The notes under the pieces are model-generated. The model was not told the DNA's origin. It saw only the letters and a list, made by a program, of their open reading frames with translations, and did no database searches. A stretch of DNA of 64,000 nt from Sediminicola sp. Lineage in GTDB: Bacteria > Bacteroidota > Bacteroidia > Flavobacteriales > Flavobacteriaceae. The stretch is taken from the NCBI GenBank assembly GCA_024643325.1, contig JAHEND010000003.1:186001-250000 (forward strand), written 5' to 3'. Shown here piece by piece: positions 16,120 through 25,605 of this stretch (position 1 is its first letter; each line of letters begins with the position of its first letter). The translations under genes were made by a program, and so were the position numbers.

Positions 16120-16473
16120 CTAGGATTTTAAAGCCATTTCTGCTGCGGCAATAGTGTCTTTTTTATAGCCTACAAATACTTCATTGCCTACTCTGATCAC
16201 AGGTCTTTTCAAAAAAGTATAGTGCGAGAGAATATAGGATTTGTATTCTTTTTCTCCCAAGTCTTTTTTGGCCAACCCCTCAGAGGTGTACAGCCTAGAA
16301 CGTCTGTTGAAAAGCGATTCATAAGAGCCTGTAATGGCGACTAATTCATCCAGTTCTTTTTCTGAGATGTGGGTTTGTTTGAGGTCTTGCAGAGTGACAT
16401 CGGCCAGCGGCCCAAAACCGTCAATAATTTTTTTACAAGTATTACAAGTACTTAAGTGATAGATGTGTTTCAT
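16120..16473 (-). CDS. ArsC/Spx-like thioredoxin-fold protein
   Basis: This is a 117-residue protein of the ArsC/Spx/YffB family. It has the redox motif Cys10-Asn-Thr-Cys13 near the N-terminus (HLSTCNTCKK), an all-helical insert and KRPVIRVGNEVFVGYK at the end. Family members include arsenate reductases and the regulator Spx. Two active-site cysteines and no clear arsenate-binding arginine set argue against calling it an arsenate reductase outright. It heads a two-gene unit with the EamA transporter and is divergent from DinB. Confidence 0.83.
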   Translation of the reverse strand: MKHIYHLSTCNTCKKIIDGFGPLADVTLQDLKQTHISEKELDELVAITGSYESLFNRRSRLYTSEGLAKKDLGEKEYKSYILSHYTFLKRPVIRVGNEVFVGYKKDTIAAAEMALKS

Positions 16474-16542
16474 TGGATGATTAATTATTACACAAAGAAA
16501 CTTATTTTAAAGGAATTGTACTATTTTTAGAAAAAACAATCC

Positions 16543-17004
16543 ATGGAGACTATTTTACAGATTACTGCCGCTACTCGTGAGCTGTACATTAAATTCTTAA
16601 ATGATATTTCTATAGAAGACCTTGGCAAAATACCCAGTGGTTTTAATAATAGTATTTGGTGGAATATTGCCCATGTGGCGGTAACCCAACAACTTCTGGT
16701 GTATGGGCTTAGTGGTTTGGAACCGCATATGTCTAAATCTTTTATAGATAATTATAGAAAGGGTACCGCCCCTGTAAAAGCACCCACTTTAGAAGAGGTA
16801 GAAACCTTGAAGTCTGCTTTAAAAGAATTGATTGTCAGAACAAAAGAAGATGTTCAAAAAGGGATTTTTTCTACCTATAACCCTTATGTAACTTCTGCTG
16901 GGGTGACGCTGAACAATGTTTCTGACGCTATGGCTTTTAATCTGGTGCATGAGGGCATTCACATAGGTGCTATTATCGCTCTAAAGAAAGCATTGAGGGG
17001 CTAA
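16543..17004 (+). CDS. DinB-family four-helix protein
   Basis: This is a 153-residue four-helix-bundle protein of the DinB/YfiT superfamily. The three metal-binding histidines are visible as His44 (WWNIAHVAVTQQ), His136 and His140 (HEGIHIGAI). Relatives include thiol-dependent S-transferases (bacillithiol, mycothiol) and DNA-damage-induced proteins of unknown role. Nothing in the neighbourhood specifies the substrate. It is monocistronic, 152 bp upstream of gdhA. Confidence 0.86.
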   Translation: METILQITAATRELYIKFLNDISIEDLGKIPSGFNNSIWWNIAHVAVTQQLLVYGLSGLEPHMSKSFIDNYRKGTAPVKAPTLEEVETLKSALKELIVRTKEDVQKGIFSTYNPYVTSAGVTLNNVSDAMAFNLVHEGIHIGAIIALKKALRG

Positions 17005-17101
17005 ATCCTTTATACTACTGGTTTTACTACATGCATTACTTTTTCGCATAGCAACATTGCATTATTCTATAAAAAAACCAGCTTAAATTATGGAAATAAT
17101 A

Positions 17102-17109
17102 TAATTTTG
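17102..17109 (+). promoter_or_regulatory. -7 element of gdhA
   Basis: TAATTTTG followed by CCCC lies 47 bases upstream of ATG 17156. The expected upstream box is at best TTA (17083-17085). Confidence 0.5.
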
Positions 17110-17155
17110 CCCCTATATTATTAATGGCGCAAAGCGTCTTGCTATTAGATTTTAA

Positions 17156-18499
17156 ATGGAAGCAAAAATTAATGCATTTATGGAAGAGGTGAAGACCAGA
17201 AATGGTCATGAACCTGAATTTATTCAAGCAGTTCAAGAAGTGGCAGAAACAGTCATTCCTTACATTGCCAAGCACGATATTTACAACGGTAAAAATATTT
17301 TACTCAGAATGGTTGAACCTGAAAGACTGATTTCTTTTAGAGTAGCTTGGGTAGATGATTCTGGTGAAATACACGTAAACAGAGGCTATAGGATTCAAAT
17401 GAATTCTGCTATTGGTCCTTATAAAGGAGGGCTTCGTTTTCACCCTTCAGTAAACGCGAGTATTTTAAAATTTTTGGCTTTCGAGCAGGTATTTAAAAAC
17501 TCCTTAACCACCCTTCCAATGGGCGGTGGAAAAGGAGGGTCTGATTTTGACCCTAAAGGAAAATCAGACGACGAAGTCATGCGTTTTTGCCATGCTTTCA
17601 TGTTGGAACTCAACCGTCATATTGGTCCAAATACAGATGTACCTGCTGGAGATATTGGGGTGGGTGCTAGAGAAATTGGCTTTTTGTTTGGAATGTACAA
17701 AAAGATTCGAAACGAGTTTACAGGAGTACTTACAGGTAAAGGGCGCTCTTGGGGAGGCTCATTAATTAGACCTGAGGCAACGGGTTACGGAACAGTGTAT
17801 TTTGCACAGAGTATGTTGCAGACCAGGGGTAGTGATTTTTTAGCAAAAAAAGTAGTTATCTCAGGTTCAGGAAATGTGGCGCAATTCGCTGCAGAGAAAG
17901 CGATTCAATTAGGGGCTACTGTCCTGACTTTATCCGATTCTAAAGGATTTATTCACGACCCAGAGGGAATAGATGCAGAAAAGTTAGCTTTTGTAATGGA
18001 CCTTAAAAACAACCAAAGGGCTCGTATTTCTGAGTATGTTAAAACCTATCCAAAAGCGACCTATCACGAAGGAAAGACGCCTTGGGGTGTTGCCTGTGAT
18101 ATTGCCTTGCCTTGTGCGACTCAAAATGAGTTAGATGGCCAAGATGCTGAAAAATTAATCTCCAACGGATGTGTATGTGTAGCTGAGGGGGCTAATATGC
18201 CTTCTACTCCTGAAGCTATTCATGCCTTTCATAAAGCTAAAATTTTATTTGCCCCAGGAAAGGCATCTAACGCTGGTGGTGTAGCTACTTCTGGATTAGA
18301 AATGTCTCAGAATTCATTGAGAATTAGCTGGACTAGAGAAGAGGTAGATGAACGATTAAAAGGCATTATGTCTGATATTCACGATTCTTGTATTGCCTAT
18401 GGAAAAGAGGCAGACGGCTATTGTAATTATGTAAAAGGGGCTAATATTGCCGGTTTTGTTAAGGTGGCAGACGCTATGTTGGCACAGGGGGTTATCTAA
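17156..18499 (+). CDS. gdhA: NADP-specific glutamate dehydrogenase
   Basis: This is a 447-residue hexameric-type enzyme that fixes ammonium to 2-oxoglutarate to form glutamate in the cytosol. Signatures are IGPYKGGLRFHPSVN (87-100), the catalytic PMGGGKGGSDFDPKGK (Lys127), DVPAGDIGVGAREIGF, the Rossmann GSGNVAQFAAEKA, and ASNAGGVATSGLEMSQNS. Length and N-terminus match the 450-residue NADP-linked class. It is monocistronic, with its own -7 element and a strong terminator 21 bases after the stop. It would be a main entry point for nitrogen here. Confidence 0.95.
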   Translation: MEAKINAFMEEVKTRNGHEPEFIQAVQEVAETVIPYIAKHDIYNGKNILLRMVEPERLISFRVAWVDDSGEIHVNRGYRIQMNSAIGPYKGGLRFHPSVNASILKFLAFEQVFKNSLTTLPMGGGKGGSDFDPKGKSDDEVMRFCHAFMLELNRHIGPNTDVPAGDIGVGAREIGFLFGMYKKIRNEFTGVLTGKGRSWGGSLIRPEATGYGTVYFAQSMLQTRGSDFLAKKVVISGSGNVAQFAAEKAIQLGATVLTLSDSKGFIHDPEGIDAEKLAFVMDLKNNQRARISEYVKTYPKATYHEGKTPWGVACDIALPCATQNELDGQDAEKLISNGCVCVAEGANMPSTPEAIHAFHKAKILFAPGKASNAGGVATSGLEMSQNSLRISWTREEVDERLKGIMSDIHDSCIAYGKEADGYCNYVKGANIAGFVKVADAMLAQGVI

Positions 18500-18520
18500 T
18501 CCCGTTTTACAATGAATATT

Positions 18521-18557
18521 AAAGCCTTTTCTCTTGTTGGAGAAAAGGCTTTTTTTA
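18521..18557 (+). terminator. Terminator of gdhA
   Basis: A 13-bp stem AAAGCCTTTTCTC/GAGAAAAGGCTTT with a 6-base loop is followed by a T-run. It lies just ahead of recO, so the longer recO reading from 18512 would translate the hairpin and is unlikely. Confidence 0.9.
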
Positions 18558-18568
18558 TTTTTACATCC

Positions 18569-19288
18569 ATGCAGCAAACCACCAAAGCGATTGTTTTAAA
18601 AACGATAAAATATGGAGACAATAGCTTAATTGTAAAGCTATATACGGCTTCTAGTGGCCTAAAGTCTTACATGCTCAACGGGGTATTAAGCAGAAAAAAA
18701 GGTAAATTTAACAAGGCCCACTTCTTGCCTTTGAGTCAATTAGAAATTGTAGCCCAACACAGGGATAAGGGTAACCTGGAAAGACTCACAGAGGCCAAAT
18801 TGTCTTATCCTTATCAGAGCGCACATACCCATATGGCCAAAAACGCTATTGTGTTGTTTCTATCTGAGTTTTTATCCAATGCCATTCAAGAAGAGACAGA
18901 AAATAAACCCTTGTTTTCTTTTATAGAAACGGCCCTACAGTGGCTGGATCATGAAGATCAAATTGCCAATTTTCACTTGTTTTTTTTAGTAGAAATAAGC
19001 AAGTATTTTGGATTTTATCCTTCTGATAATCATTTAGATAAACCGTATTTTGATCTCGTGGAAGGAGATTTCTGCACTCACCCAGGCTTGAATCCACATA
19101 TGGCCGAACCTGAAATTTCTTTTTTTAAATCTATTTTAGGCATAAATTTTGATGAGTTGAATAATATTAAAATGTCTCAAAAAAGTAGGCGAGAACTTAT
19201 ATCGCATTTAATGGTTTATTACCAGCACCATTTAGATGGATTTAAAACGCCAAAATCAATACACATACTCAATGAAGTCTTTTCTTAG
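18569..19288 (+). CDS. recO: DNA repair protein RecO
   Basis: This is a 239-residue RecO. The OB-fold N-terminus (TTKAIVLKTIKYGDNSLIVKLYTASSG) is followed by GVLSRKKGKFNKAHFLPLSQLEIVAQHRDKGNLERLTEA and a helical C-terminal part. RecO works with RecR to load RecA on SSB-coated single-stranded DNA in the RecF pathway. I see no zinc cysteines in the C-terminal part. ATG 18569 is chosen because it lies just after the gdhA terminator. The last 17 bases overlap the TonB receptor that follows. Confidence 0.9.
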   Translation: MQQTTKAIVLKTIKYGDNSLIVKLYTASSGLKSYMLNGVLSRKKGKFNKAHFLPLSQLEIVAQHRDKGNLERLTEAKLSYPYQSAHTHMAKNAIVLFLSEFLSNAIQEETENKPLFSFIETALQWLDHEDQIANFHLFFLVEISKYFGFYPSDNHLDKPYFDLVEGDFCTHPGLNPHMAEPEISFFKSILGINFDELNNIKMSQKSRRELISHLMVYYQHHLDGFKTPKSIHILNEVFS

Positions 19289-21695
19289 ATTATTATATGT
19301 GGCAATCTTTGTATGCTTCCCCTTGTTTTCAATAGCGCAAGAGGTATTTGTATATGACGCAGACACAAAAGAGCCTTTGGTAGGTGTATTGGTTTTTAAC
19401 AAAGATCAATCCATTCGTTTTTTGACATCGGTAGAAGGTCGTTGTGAATTAAAGGGATTTTCAGCAAAAGAGCCTTTGTATATTAGCCACCCGTCTTATA
19501 TAGAATACAAGACTAATGTAAAACAATGGGTTCAAAGAGGTCGTATAGTCTATTTGCAACGCAATGCATTTGAATTAGATGAGGTGGTCATGTCTGTGTC
19601 TAAATGGGAACAGCAACAAAAAGATGTTCCCCAAAAAATAATTGGGATTAATGCTCAAAATATTGCTTTTAACCAGCCCCAAACAGCAGCAGATTTACTG
19701 CAGCAAACAGGAAAAGTATATGTTCAGAAAAGTCAGTTAGGAGGAGGAAGTCCTATGATTAGAGGGTTTGCAGCAAACCGACTATTGCTTTCTGTAGATG
19801 GGGTTAGGATGAACAACGCTATTTTTAGAGGGGGGAATTTGCAAAACAGTATTGCCGTAGATCCATTTAGCATAAAAAATACGGAAGTTATTTTTGGCTC
19901 AGGATCAGTAATTTATGGAAGCGATGCGATTGGTGGAGTGGTGCATTATTATACTAAGCAACCTCAATGGAGCAAAAATAAAACTACAGAATATTCCGGA
20001 AATGCTCATTACAGGTATTCAAGTGCTAATCAAGAAAGGACGGCGCATGTAGATCTCAGCGTAGCCACTAAAAAGTGGGGTTTTTTAAGTAGCGTTACCC
20101 ATAGTAATTTCGAAGATTTGCAAATGGGTAAATACGGTCCATCATCATATTTGAGGCCTCAATTTGTATTACAGGGAGGCGGAACAGATCTACTGGTAGA
20201 CAATCCCAATCCAAGGCTTCAGAACCCTACAGGATACAATCAGATAAATAGTTTACAGAAAGTACGCTATAAAGAGAATGAAAGCCTTGAATTCCAGCTA
20301 GGTGTTTATTTTTCTGAGACGTCTCATTTTCCTAGATACGACCGACTGACAAGGCCTGACAATGCTGGTACAGGATTTCGCTCCGCAGTCTGGGAATACG
20401 GTCCGCAAGAATGGTTAATGACCCATTTTAATATCTCTCATACCCCTGAAAATACTTTTTATGAGGGACTTAAATTTACGGCAGCTTATCAGCGTTTTAA
20501 TGAAAGTCGTTTTGACAGAGACTTTGGAGCAACCTCTCTTTTTGGAACGGAGGAGAAAGTAGACGCACTTTCCTTTAATTTGGATATTGAGCATGAAAAA
20601 ACGGGTGCTTTTAGGTTGTTCTATGGCGCAGAATTCGTAGGAAATAAAGTGTATTCAAAAGGATCAGAAAAAATAGTAAGCAGCAATATTATTTTAGATG
20701 CCGCTTCAAGGTATCCAGACAATAGTTTGTGGCGCTCAACTGCGGTCTATTTGAACAGCACCTTTGAAGCGTCTGATAATTTTAAATTTTTAGGAGGTCT
20801 TCGTTACAGCCATGTTTGGGTAAATGCATCTTTTGATAATGAATTTTATAATTTCCCTTTTGAAAAGACTGACCTCAATACTGGCGCATTTACTGGCAGC
20901 TTGGGATGGAGTTGGTTTTTAGAAGAAGATCTGCAGCTCAGTTGGAATGCTACTACGGGTTTTAGAGCCCCTAATATAGACGACATGGGGAAGATCTTTG
21001 ACTCTGAACCTGGAGCGGTGGTGGTCCCAAATCCTAGTTTAAATCCTGAATATGCTTATGGTACAGAGCTTGGGATTAAAAAGAATTTTTCTGACAGAGC
21101 GGTTTGGAGATTTGCCGCATATTACACTCATTTAAAAGATGCTTTGGTGCGAAGAAATTTCACTTTTAACGGACAATCTCAAATAGCGTATCAGGGGATT
21201 TTGAGTCAGGTTCAAGCCGTTCAAAACGCGGCAAATGCATATGTGTATGGATGGGAAATTGGTGCAGATTTCATTTTAAGTCCTTTCCTGTCTTTTGTAG
21301 CTAATTATAGTTATATCAAAGGTACTGAAGAAGATGAAAATGGAGATATGAGTCCCGGAAGACATGTGGCACCATCCTTTGGAGATGCCCAGTTAATTTA
21401 TAAAAACTCAAGATTTAAAGCGAGTATACTTTTAAATTTTAATCGTGAAATAAGCGCAGATCAATTGCCTTTGTCCGAACAATCCAAATCATATATGTAT
21501 GCATTAGACCGCCTTGGAAACCCATACAGCCCCGCTTGGCACACCCTTAATTTCAGGTCTCAATACACCCTAACCAACGCTATTACAACTTATCTGGCTT
21601 GGGAGAATATCACCAACCAATTATACAGAACTTTCTCTTCTGGTTTAAGTGCTCCTGGAAGCAATTTAATACTAGGTGTCAGTTATCAGTTTTAA
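19272..21695 (+). CDS. TonB-dependent outer-membrane receptor
   Basis: This is an 807-residue receptor. The signal peptide is 1-23 (cut after FSIAQ). A carboxypeptidase-regulatory-like domain follows (about 25-100, VYDADTKEPLVGVLVF), then a TonB plug with GGGSPMIRGFAANRLLLSVDGVRMNN and a 22-strand-type barrel ending in an aromatic residue (SYQF). The plug pattern resembles heme/colicin-type receptors of Bacteroidota, but no heme or iron genes adjoin it, so the substrate is not assigned. ATG 19272 is chosen because the signal peptide begins there. It overlaps recO by 17 bp, so translational coupling is possible. Confidence 0.9.
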   Translation: MKSFLRLLYVAIFVCFPLFSIAQEVFVYDADTKEPLVGVLVFNKDQSIRFLTSVEGRCELKGFSAKEPLYISHPSYIEYKTNVKQWVQRGRIVYLQRNAFELDEVVMSVSKWEQQQKDVPQKIIGINAQNIAFNQPQTAADLLQQTGKVYVQKSQLGGGSPMIRGFAANRLLLSVDGVRMNNAIFRGGNLQNSIAVDPFSIKNTEVIFGSGSVIYGSDAIGGVVHYYTKQPQWSKNKTTEYSGNAHYRYSSANQERTAHVDLSVATKKWGFLSSVTHSNFEDLQMGKYGPSSYLRPQFVLQGGGTDLLVDNPNPRLQNPTGYNQINSLQKVRYKENESLEFQLGVYFSETSHFPRYDRLTRPDNAGTGFRSAVWEYGPQEWLMTHFNISHTPENTFYEGLKFTAAYQRFNESRFDRDFGATSLFGTEEKVDALSFNLDIEHEKTGAFRLFYGAEFVGNKVYSKGSEKIVSSNIILDAASRYPDNSLWRSTAVYLNSTFEASDNFKFLGGLRYSHVWVNASFDNEFYNFPFEKTDLNTGAFTGSLGWSWFLEEDLQLSWNATTGFRAPNIDDMGKIFDSEPGAVVVPNPSLNPEYAYGTELGIKKNFSDRAVWRFAAYYTHLKDALVRRNFTFNGQSQIAYQGILSQVQAVQNAANAYVYGWEIGADFILSPFLSFVANYSYIKGTEEDENGDMSPGRHVAPSFGDAQLIYKNSRFKASILLNFNREISADQLPLSEQSKSYMYALDRLGNPYSPAWHTLNFRSQYTLTNAITTYLAWENITNQLYRTFSSGLSAPGSNLILGVSYQF

Positions 21696-21765
21696 TTTTA
21701 CTCCCGCTATTTACCCTTACTATTTAACTCCCCTTTAAAATGATCGGAGTTTCGTTCTAATTGCT

Positions 21766-21773
21766 TAATTTTG
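21766..21773 (+). promoter_or_regulatory. -7 element of ileS
   Basis: TAATTTTG followed by CCCC lies 34 bases before ATG 21807. It covers the TTG at 21771, which makes that longer start unlikely. Confidence 0.5.
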
Positions 21774-21806
21774 CCCCTTTCATACCGCATACAAGACCTT
21801 AGTACT

Positions 21807-24800
21807 ATGAAGTTTGCAGAATATAAAGGATTAGATTTACCGGGTATTTCCAAATCTGTTTTACAGGACTGGAAAGACAAAGAGGTATTCCAGAAAAGTG
21901 TTGATCAGCGAGAAGGACAGCCTTCTTATGTGTTTTTTGAAGGTCCGCCATCGGCCAACGGCCTGCCTGGAATTCACCACGCAATGGCGAGAACGATCAA
22001 GGATATTTTTCCTAGGTATAAGACCATGAAAGGTTTTCAGGTAAAGCGAAAAGCAGGTTGGGACACCCACGGCTTGCCTATTGAATTAGGGGTAGAAAAA
22101 GCTTTGGGTATTACCAAAGAAGACATAGGCACCAAAATATCTGTAGAAGAATACAACAAAGCTTGTAGAGCAGCTGTCATGCGTTACACTGACGTTTGGA
22201 ACGACATGACAGACAAGGTAGGCTATTGGGTAGATATGGAAGATCCTTATATTACTTATGAACCTAAGTATATGGAGTCTGTTTGGTGGTTGTTAAAAGA
22301 GATTTACAACAAAGGGCTTATCTATAAAGGATATACCATTCAGCCCTATTCTCCTAAAGCCGGAACTGGACTCAGCTCTCATGAGTTAAACCAGCCTGGC
22401 ACCTATCAGGATGTGACCGACACCACAGTAACAGCACAGTTTAAGGCTAAAGAAGATACGCTTCCTAAATCATTACAAGACTTAGAAGTGCCCGTATATT
22501 TTTTAGCTTGGACCACTACGCCATGGACGCTGCCTAGCAATACGGCCCTAACCGTAGGACCTAAGATTGAGTATGTTTTGGTGCGTAGTTTTAATCAGTA
22601 CACCTTTGAGCCTATAAATGTGTTGCTGGCCAAAGCATTGGTGGGGAAACAATTTTCAGGGAAGTACCAGGAGGTAGATACTCTAGAAGCCATTCAACAA
22701 TACAACAAAGAAGACAAAAAAATACCTTACTTGGTTGTAGCATCCATAAAGGGAGCAGACCTCATAGGGGCCAAATACGAACAACTCATGACGGGTGTAT
22801 TGCCTTGTGATTATCCTGAAAATGCTTTCAGGGTCATTGGAGGAGATTTTGTTACCACGGAAGACGGAACCGGGATTGTACATACAGCACCTACTTTTGG
22901 TGCAGACGACGCCTTGGTAGCCAAGCAGGCGACTCCAGAAATCCCACCCATGTTGGTCTTAGATTCAGACGGAAATAAAGTGCCTTTGGTCAATTTACAG
23001 GGAAAGTTTAGACCCGAAGTTGCTGGATTGGCAGGTAAGTACGTTAAAAATGAATACTACCCAGAAGGAGAAGCTCCGGAACGTTCTGTAGATGTAGAAA
23101 TAGCGATCAGACTTAAAGAGGAAAACAGGGCTTTTAAGGTAGAAAAATACGTACACTCTTATCCAAATTGCTGGAGAACAGATAAGCCTATATTGTACTA
23201 TCCATTAGACTCTTGGTTTATAAAAATGACCGAGGTAAAGGATAAAATGGTGTCTTTAAACCAGCAAATCAATTGGAAGCCAAAAGCTACCGGAGAAGGT
23301 CGTTTTGGAAATTGGTTGGCCAACGCCAACGATTGGAACCTTTCTAGATCTAGATACTGGGGAATTCCACTCCCTATTTGGAGAACCGCAGACGGTAAAG
23401 AAGAAATGATGATTGGTTCGGTAGCAGAACTTAAAGCCGCTATGGCGAATTCTGTGGCTGCAGGACACATGGCTAAAGATATTTTTGAAGACTTTAAAGT
23501 AGGGGACAATTCAGAAGCGAATTACGCTACCATTGACTTACATAAAAACATTGTAGATCAGGTGGTTTTGACGTCTAGTACAGGGGCTCCTATGTATAGG
23601 GAATCAGACTTAATAGATGTTTGGTTTGACTCTGGTGCTATGCCTTATGCCCAGTGGCACTACCCATTTGAGAACAAAACACTCATAGATGAAAACAAGG
23701 CCTTCCCCGCAGATTTTATTGCAGAAGGAGTAGACCAGACCAGGGGATGGTTTTACACCCTTCACGCAATTGCTACCATGGTTTTTGATAGACCGGCTTA
23801 TAAAAACGTAGTCTCTAACGGGATGGTATTGGATAAGGACGGCAAGAAAATGTCTAAGCGCCTTGGTAACGCCATTGATCCTTTTGAAACTATTGAGGCC
23901 CACGGCGCCGATGCCACTCGCTGGTATATGATATCAAACGCCAATCCATGGGACAACCTCAAGTTTGACCCAGAAGGGATTGTAGAGGTAAAGCGAAAGT
24001 TTTTTGGCACCCTTTACAATACCTATTCATTCTTTAGTTTGTACGCCAATTTGGATCATTTTGACAACAGTGCCCCTCAGATTCCATTAGCTGACAGACC
24101 TGAAATTGATCGTTGGGTACTTTCGGAACTCAATAGTTTAATCATTAGGGTAGAGGCCGCTTATGAGGCATATGAACCCACTAAAGCAGCGAGAGCCATC
24201 TCAGATTTTGTACAAGAAAATTTGAGTAACTGGTATGTTCGTTTGTGTAGAAGGCGTTTTTGGAAAGGAGAATACGGACCGGATAAAATTGCTGCCTACC
24301 AGACGCTCTATGAGTGTTTGTTAGTTGTCTCTAAATTGTCTGCTCCTATAGCACCCTTCTTTATGGATAGATTATATCTAGATCTAGCTAGCGTATGTGA
24401 TCCTAATGTAAAAGAAAGTGTACATTTAGCCCAATTTCCAGAGGCCAACGGTGCCGTTATTGACACCCATTTAGAGCGAAAGATGCAATTGGCGCAAAAC
24501 ACCTGCTCTTTGGTGCTTTCAATTAGACAAAAAGAAAAAATTAAAGTAAGACAGCCCCTTCAGAAAATCATGGTGCCAGTTTCTGCTGCAGTAAAAGCAT
24601 CAGATTTAAAAGCGGTTTCTTCATTAATTTTATCTGAGGTGAACGTAAAAGAGTTAGAAATTTTAGAGGACTCTTCTGATATCTTAGTGAAACAAATCAA
24701 GCCTAACTTTAAGACTCTTGGCCCCAAATTTGGGTCTAAAATGAAAGCGGTTGCTTTGGCAATACAATCCTTAACCTCTAAAGATATTAACGAAATGGAG

Positions 24801-25211
24801 CTGAATGGCGGTATTGAGTTACTTGTAGATGGGAACAAAATTAATTTGGAATTATCAGATGTGGAGATTAGTTCTCAGGATATTGAAGGATGGTTGGTAG
24901 CCTCTTCAGGCCCTTTAACAGTAGCATTAGACGCTACTATAAATCCTGTTTTAAAAGCAGAAGGGATTGCTAGAGAGTTGGTTAACAGGATACAGAACTT
25001 ACGAAAAGACAGCGGTTTTGAAGTGACCGATAAAATTGTTATTAAATTTCTAAAAGATCCCTTTATAGATTCGGCATTATTAAATAATTTAGAATATATT
25101 AAAACGGAAACACTGGCGACAGAAATATTGGTAGAAACGACGCTTAAAGAAGGACTACCGATTGAATTTGATGAGGTCCGTTCAGTGTTATATATTGAAA
25201 AACAAAACTAA
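21807..25211 (+). CDS. ileS: Isoleucyl-tRNA synthetase
   Basis: This is a 1134-residue class I aminoacyl-tRNA synthetase that attaches isoleucine to tRNA-Ile and proofreads valine. The HIGH-type motif is GIHH (55-58, after PPSANGLP). The CP1 editing domain contains YFLAWTTTPWTLPSN, and the KMSKS-type motif is KMSKRLGN (about residue 680). The C-terminal region is long, as in the eukaryote-like IleRS type common in Bacteroidota (which often resists mupirocin). It leads a cluster with a DksA-like gene, an envelope protein and lspA. Confidence 0.96.
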   Translation: MKFAEYKGLDLPGISKSVLQDWKDKEVFQKSVDQREGQPSYVFFEGPPSANGLPGIHHAMARTIKDIFPRYKTMKGFQVKRKAGWDTHGLPIELGVEKALGITKEDIGTKISVEEYNKACRAAVMRYTDVWNDMTDKVGYWVDMEDPYITYEPKYMESVWWLLKEIYNKGLIYKGYTIQPYSPKAGTGLSSHELNQPGTYQDVTDTTVTAQFKAKEDTLPKSLQDLEVPVYFLAWTTTPWTLPSNTALTVGPKIEYVLVRSFNQYTFEPINVLLAKALVGKQFSGKYQEVDTLEAIQQYNKEDKKIPYLVVASIKGADLIGAKYEQLMTGVLPCDYPENAFRVIGGDFVTTEDGTGIVHTAPTFGADDALVAKQATPEIPPMLVLDSDGNKVPLVNLQGKFRPEVAGLAGKYVKNEYYPEGEAPERSVDVEIAIRLKEENRAFKVEKYVHSYPNCWRTDKPILYYPLDSWFIKMTEVKDKMVSLNQQINWKPKATGEGRFGNWLANANDWNLSRSRYWGIPLPIWRTADGKEEMMIGSVAELKAAMANSVAAGHMAKDIFEDFKVGDNSEANYATIDLHKNIVDQVVLTSSTGAPMYRESDLIDVWFDSGAMPYAQWHYPFENKTLIDENKAFPADFIAEGVDQTRGWFYTLHAIATMVFDRPAYKNVVSNGMVLDKDGKKMSKRLGNAIDPFETIEAHGADATRWYMISNANPWDNLKFDPEGIVEVKRKFFGTLYNTYSFFSLYANLDHFDNSAPQIPLADRPEIDRWVLSELNSLIIRVEAAYEAYEPTKAARAISDFVQENLSNWYVRLCRRRFWKGEYGPDKIAAYQTLYECLLVVSKLSAPIAPFFMDRLYLDLASVCDPNVKESVHLAQFPEANGAVIDTHLERKMQLAQNTCSLVLSIRQKEKIKVRQPLQKIMVPVSAAVKASDLKAVSSLILSEVNVKELEILEDSSDILVKQIKPNFKTLGPKFGSKMKAVALAIQSLTSKDINEMELNGGIELLVDGNKINLELSDVEISSQDIEGWLVASSGPLTVALDATINPVLKAEGIARELVNRIQNLRKDSGFEVTDKIVIKFLKDPFIDSALLNNLEYIKTETLATEILVETTLKEGLPIEFDEVRSVLYIEKQN

Positions 25212-25212
25212 T

Positions 25213-25596
25213 ATGGACACAGACTTAAAAAACAGGTATTCAGATAAAGATTTGGCAGAGTTCAAGGTGCTTATTTCTGAAAAAATAGAAGTAGCAAAAT
25301 CTCATTTAGAGCTTTTAAAAAGTTCTTATATGAATGATGGGAACAATGGGACAGACGACACTTCTCCAACCTTTAAGGCTTTTGAAGAAGGGTCTGAAAC
25401 TATGAGTAAAGAAGCAAACACCCAATTGGCAATTCGTCAGGAAAAGTTTATCAGGGATTTAAAGAACGCGCTTTTAAGAATTGAGAATAAAACCTATGGG
25501 GTTTGTAGGGTTACTGGAAAATTAATCAACAAAGAAAGGTTAAAATTGGTCCCTCACGCTACCCTGAGTATTGAAGCTAAGAACATGCAAAAGTAA
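25213..25596 (+). CDS. TraR/DksA-type protein without zinc finger cysteines
   Basis: This is a 127-residue protein with a coiled-coil N-terminal half (DLAEFKVLISEKIEVAKSHLELLKSSYM) and the C-terminal YGVCRVTGKLINKERLKLVPHATLSIEAK. DksA proteins bind the RNA polymerase secondary channel and alter stringent-response transcription. The classical fold needs four zinc-binding cysteines; here only one Cys remains, so the finger is degenerate, a form seen in other Flavobacteriia. ATG 25213 lies 1 bp after the ileS stop. Its role in regulating transcription is inferred from family. Confidence 0.88.
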   Translation: MDTDLKNRYSDKDLAEFKVLISEKIEVAKSHLELLKSSYMNDGNNGTDDTSPTFKAFEEGSETMSKEANTQLAIRQEKFIRDLKNALLRIENKTYGVCRVTGKLINKERLKLVPHATLSIEAKNMQK

Positions 25597-25605
25597 TTGC
25601 TTTTT

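Noticed and set aside
16120-16473. Calling the ArsC-like protein an arsenate reductase
   Set aside because: It has the CxxC of Spx/YffB relatives and no arsenic resistance neighbours, so only the fold is claimed.
18512-18568. Longer recO start at 18512
   Set aside because: This stretch is the gdhA terminator hairpin; the family N-terminus begins at the Met of 18569.
23198-24010. Several long antisense frames within ileS, and similar frames inside gdhA, pgi, glyS and the TonB receptors
   Set aside because: They are shadows of strongly conserved genes, without signal, spacing or family resemblance of their own.
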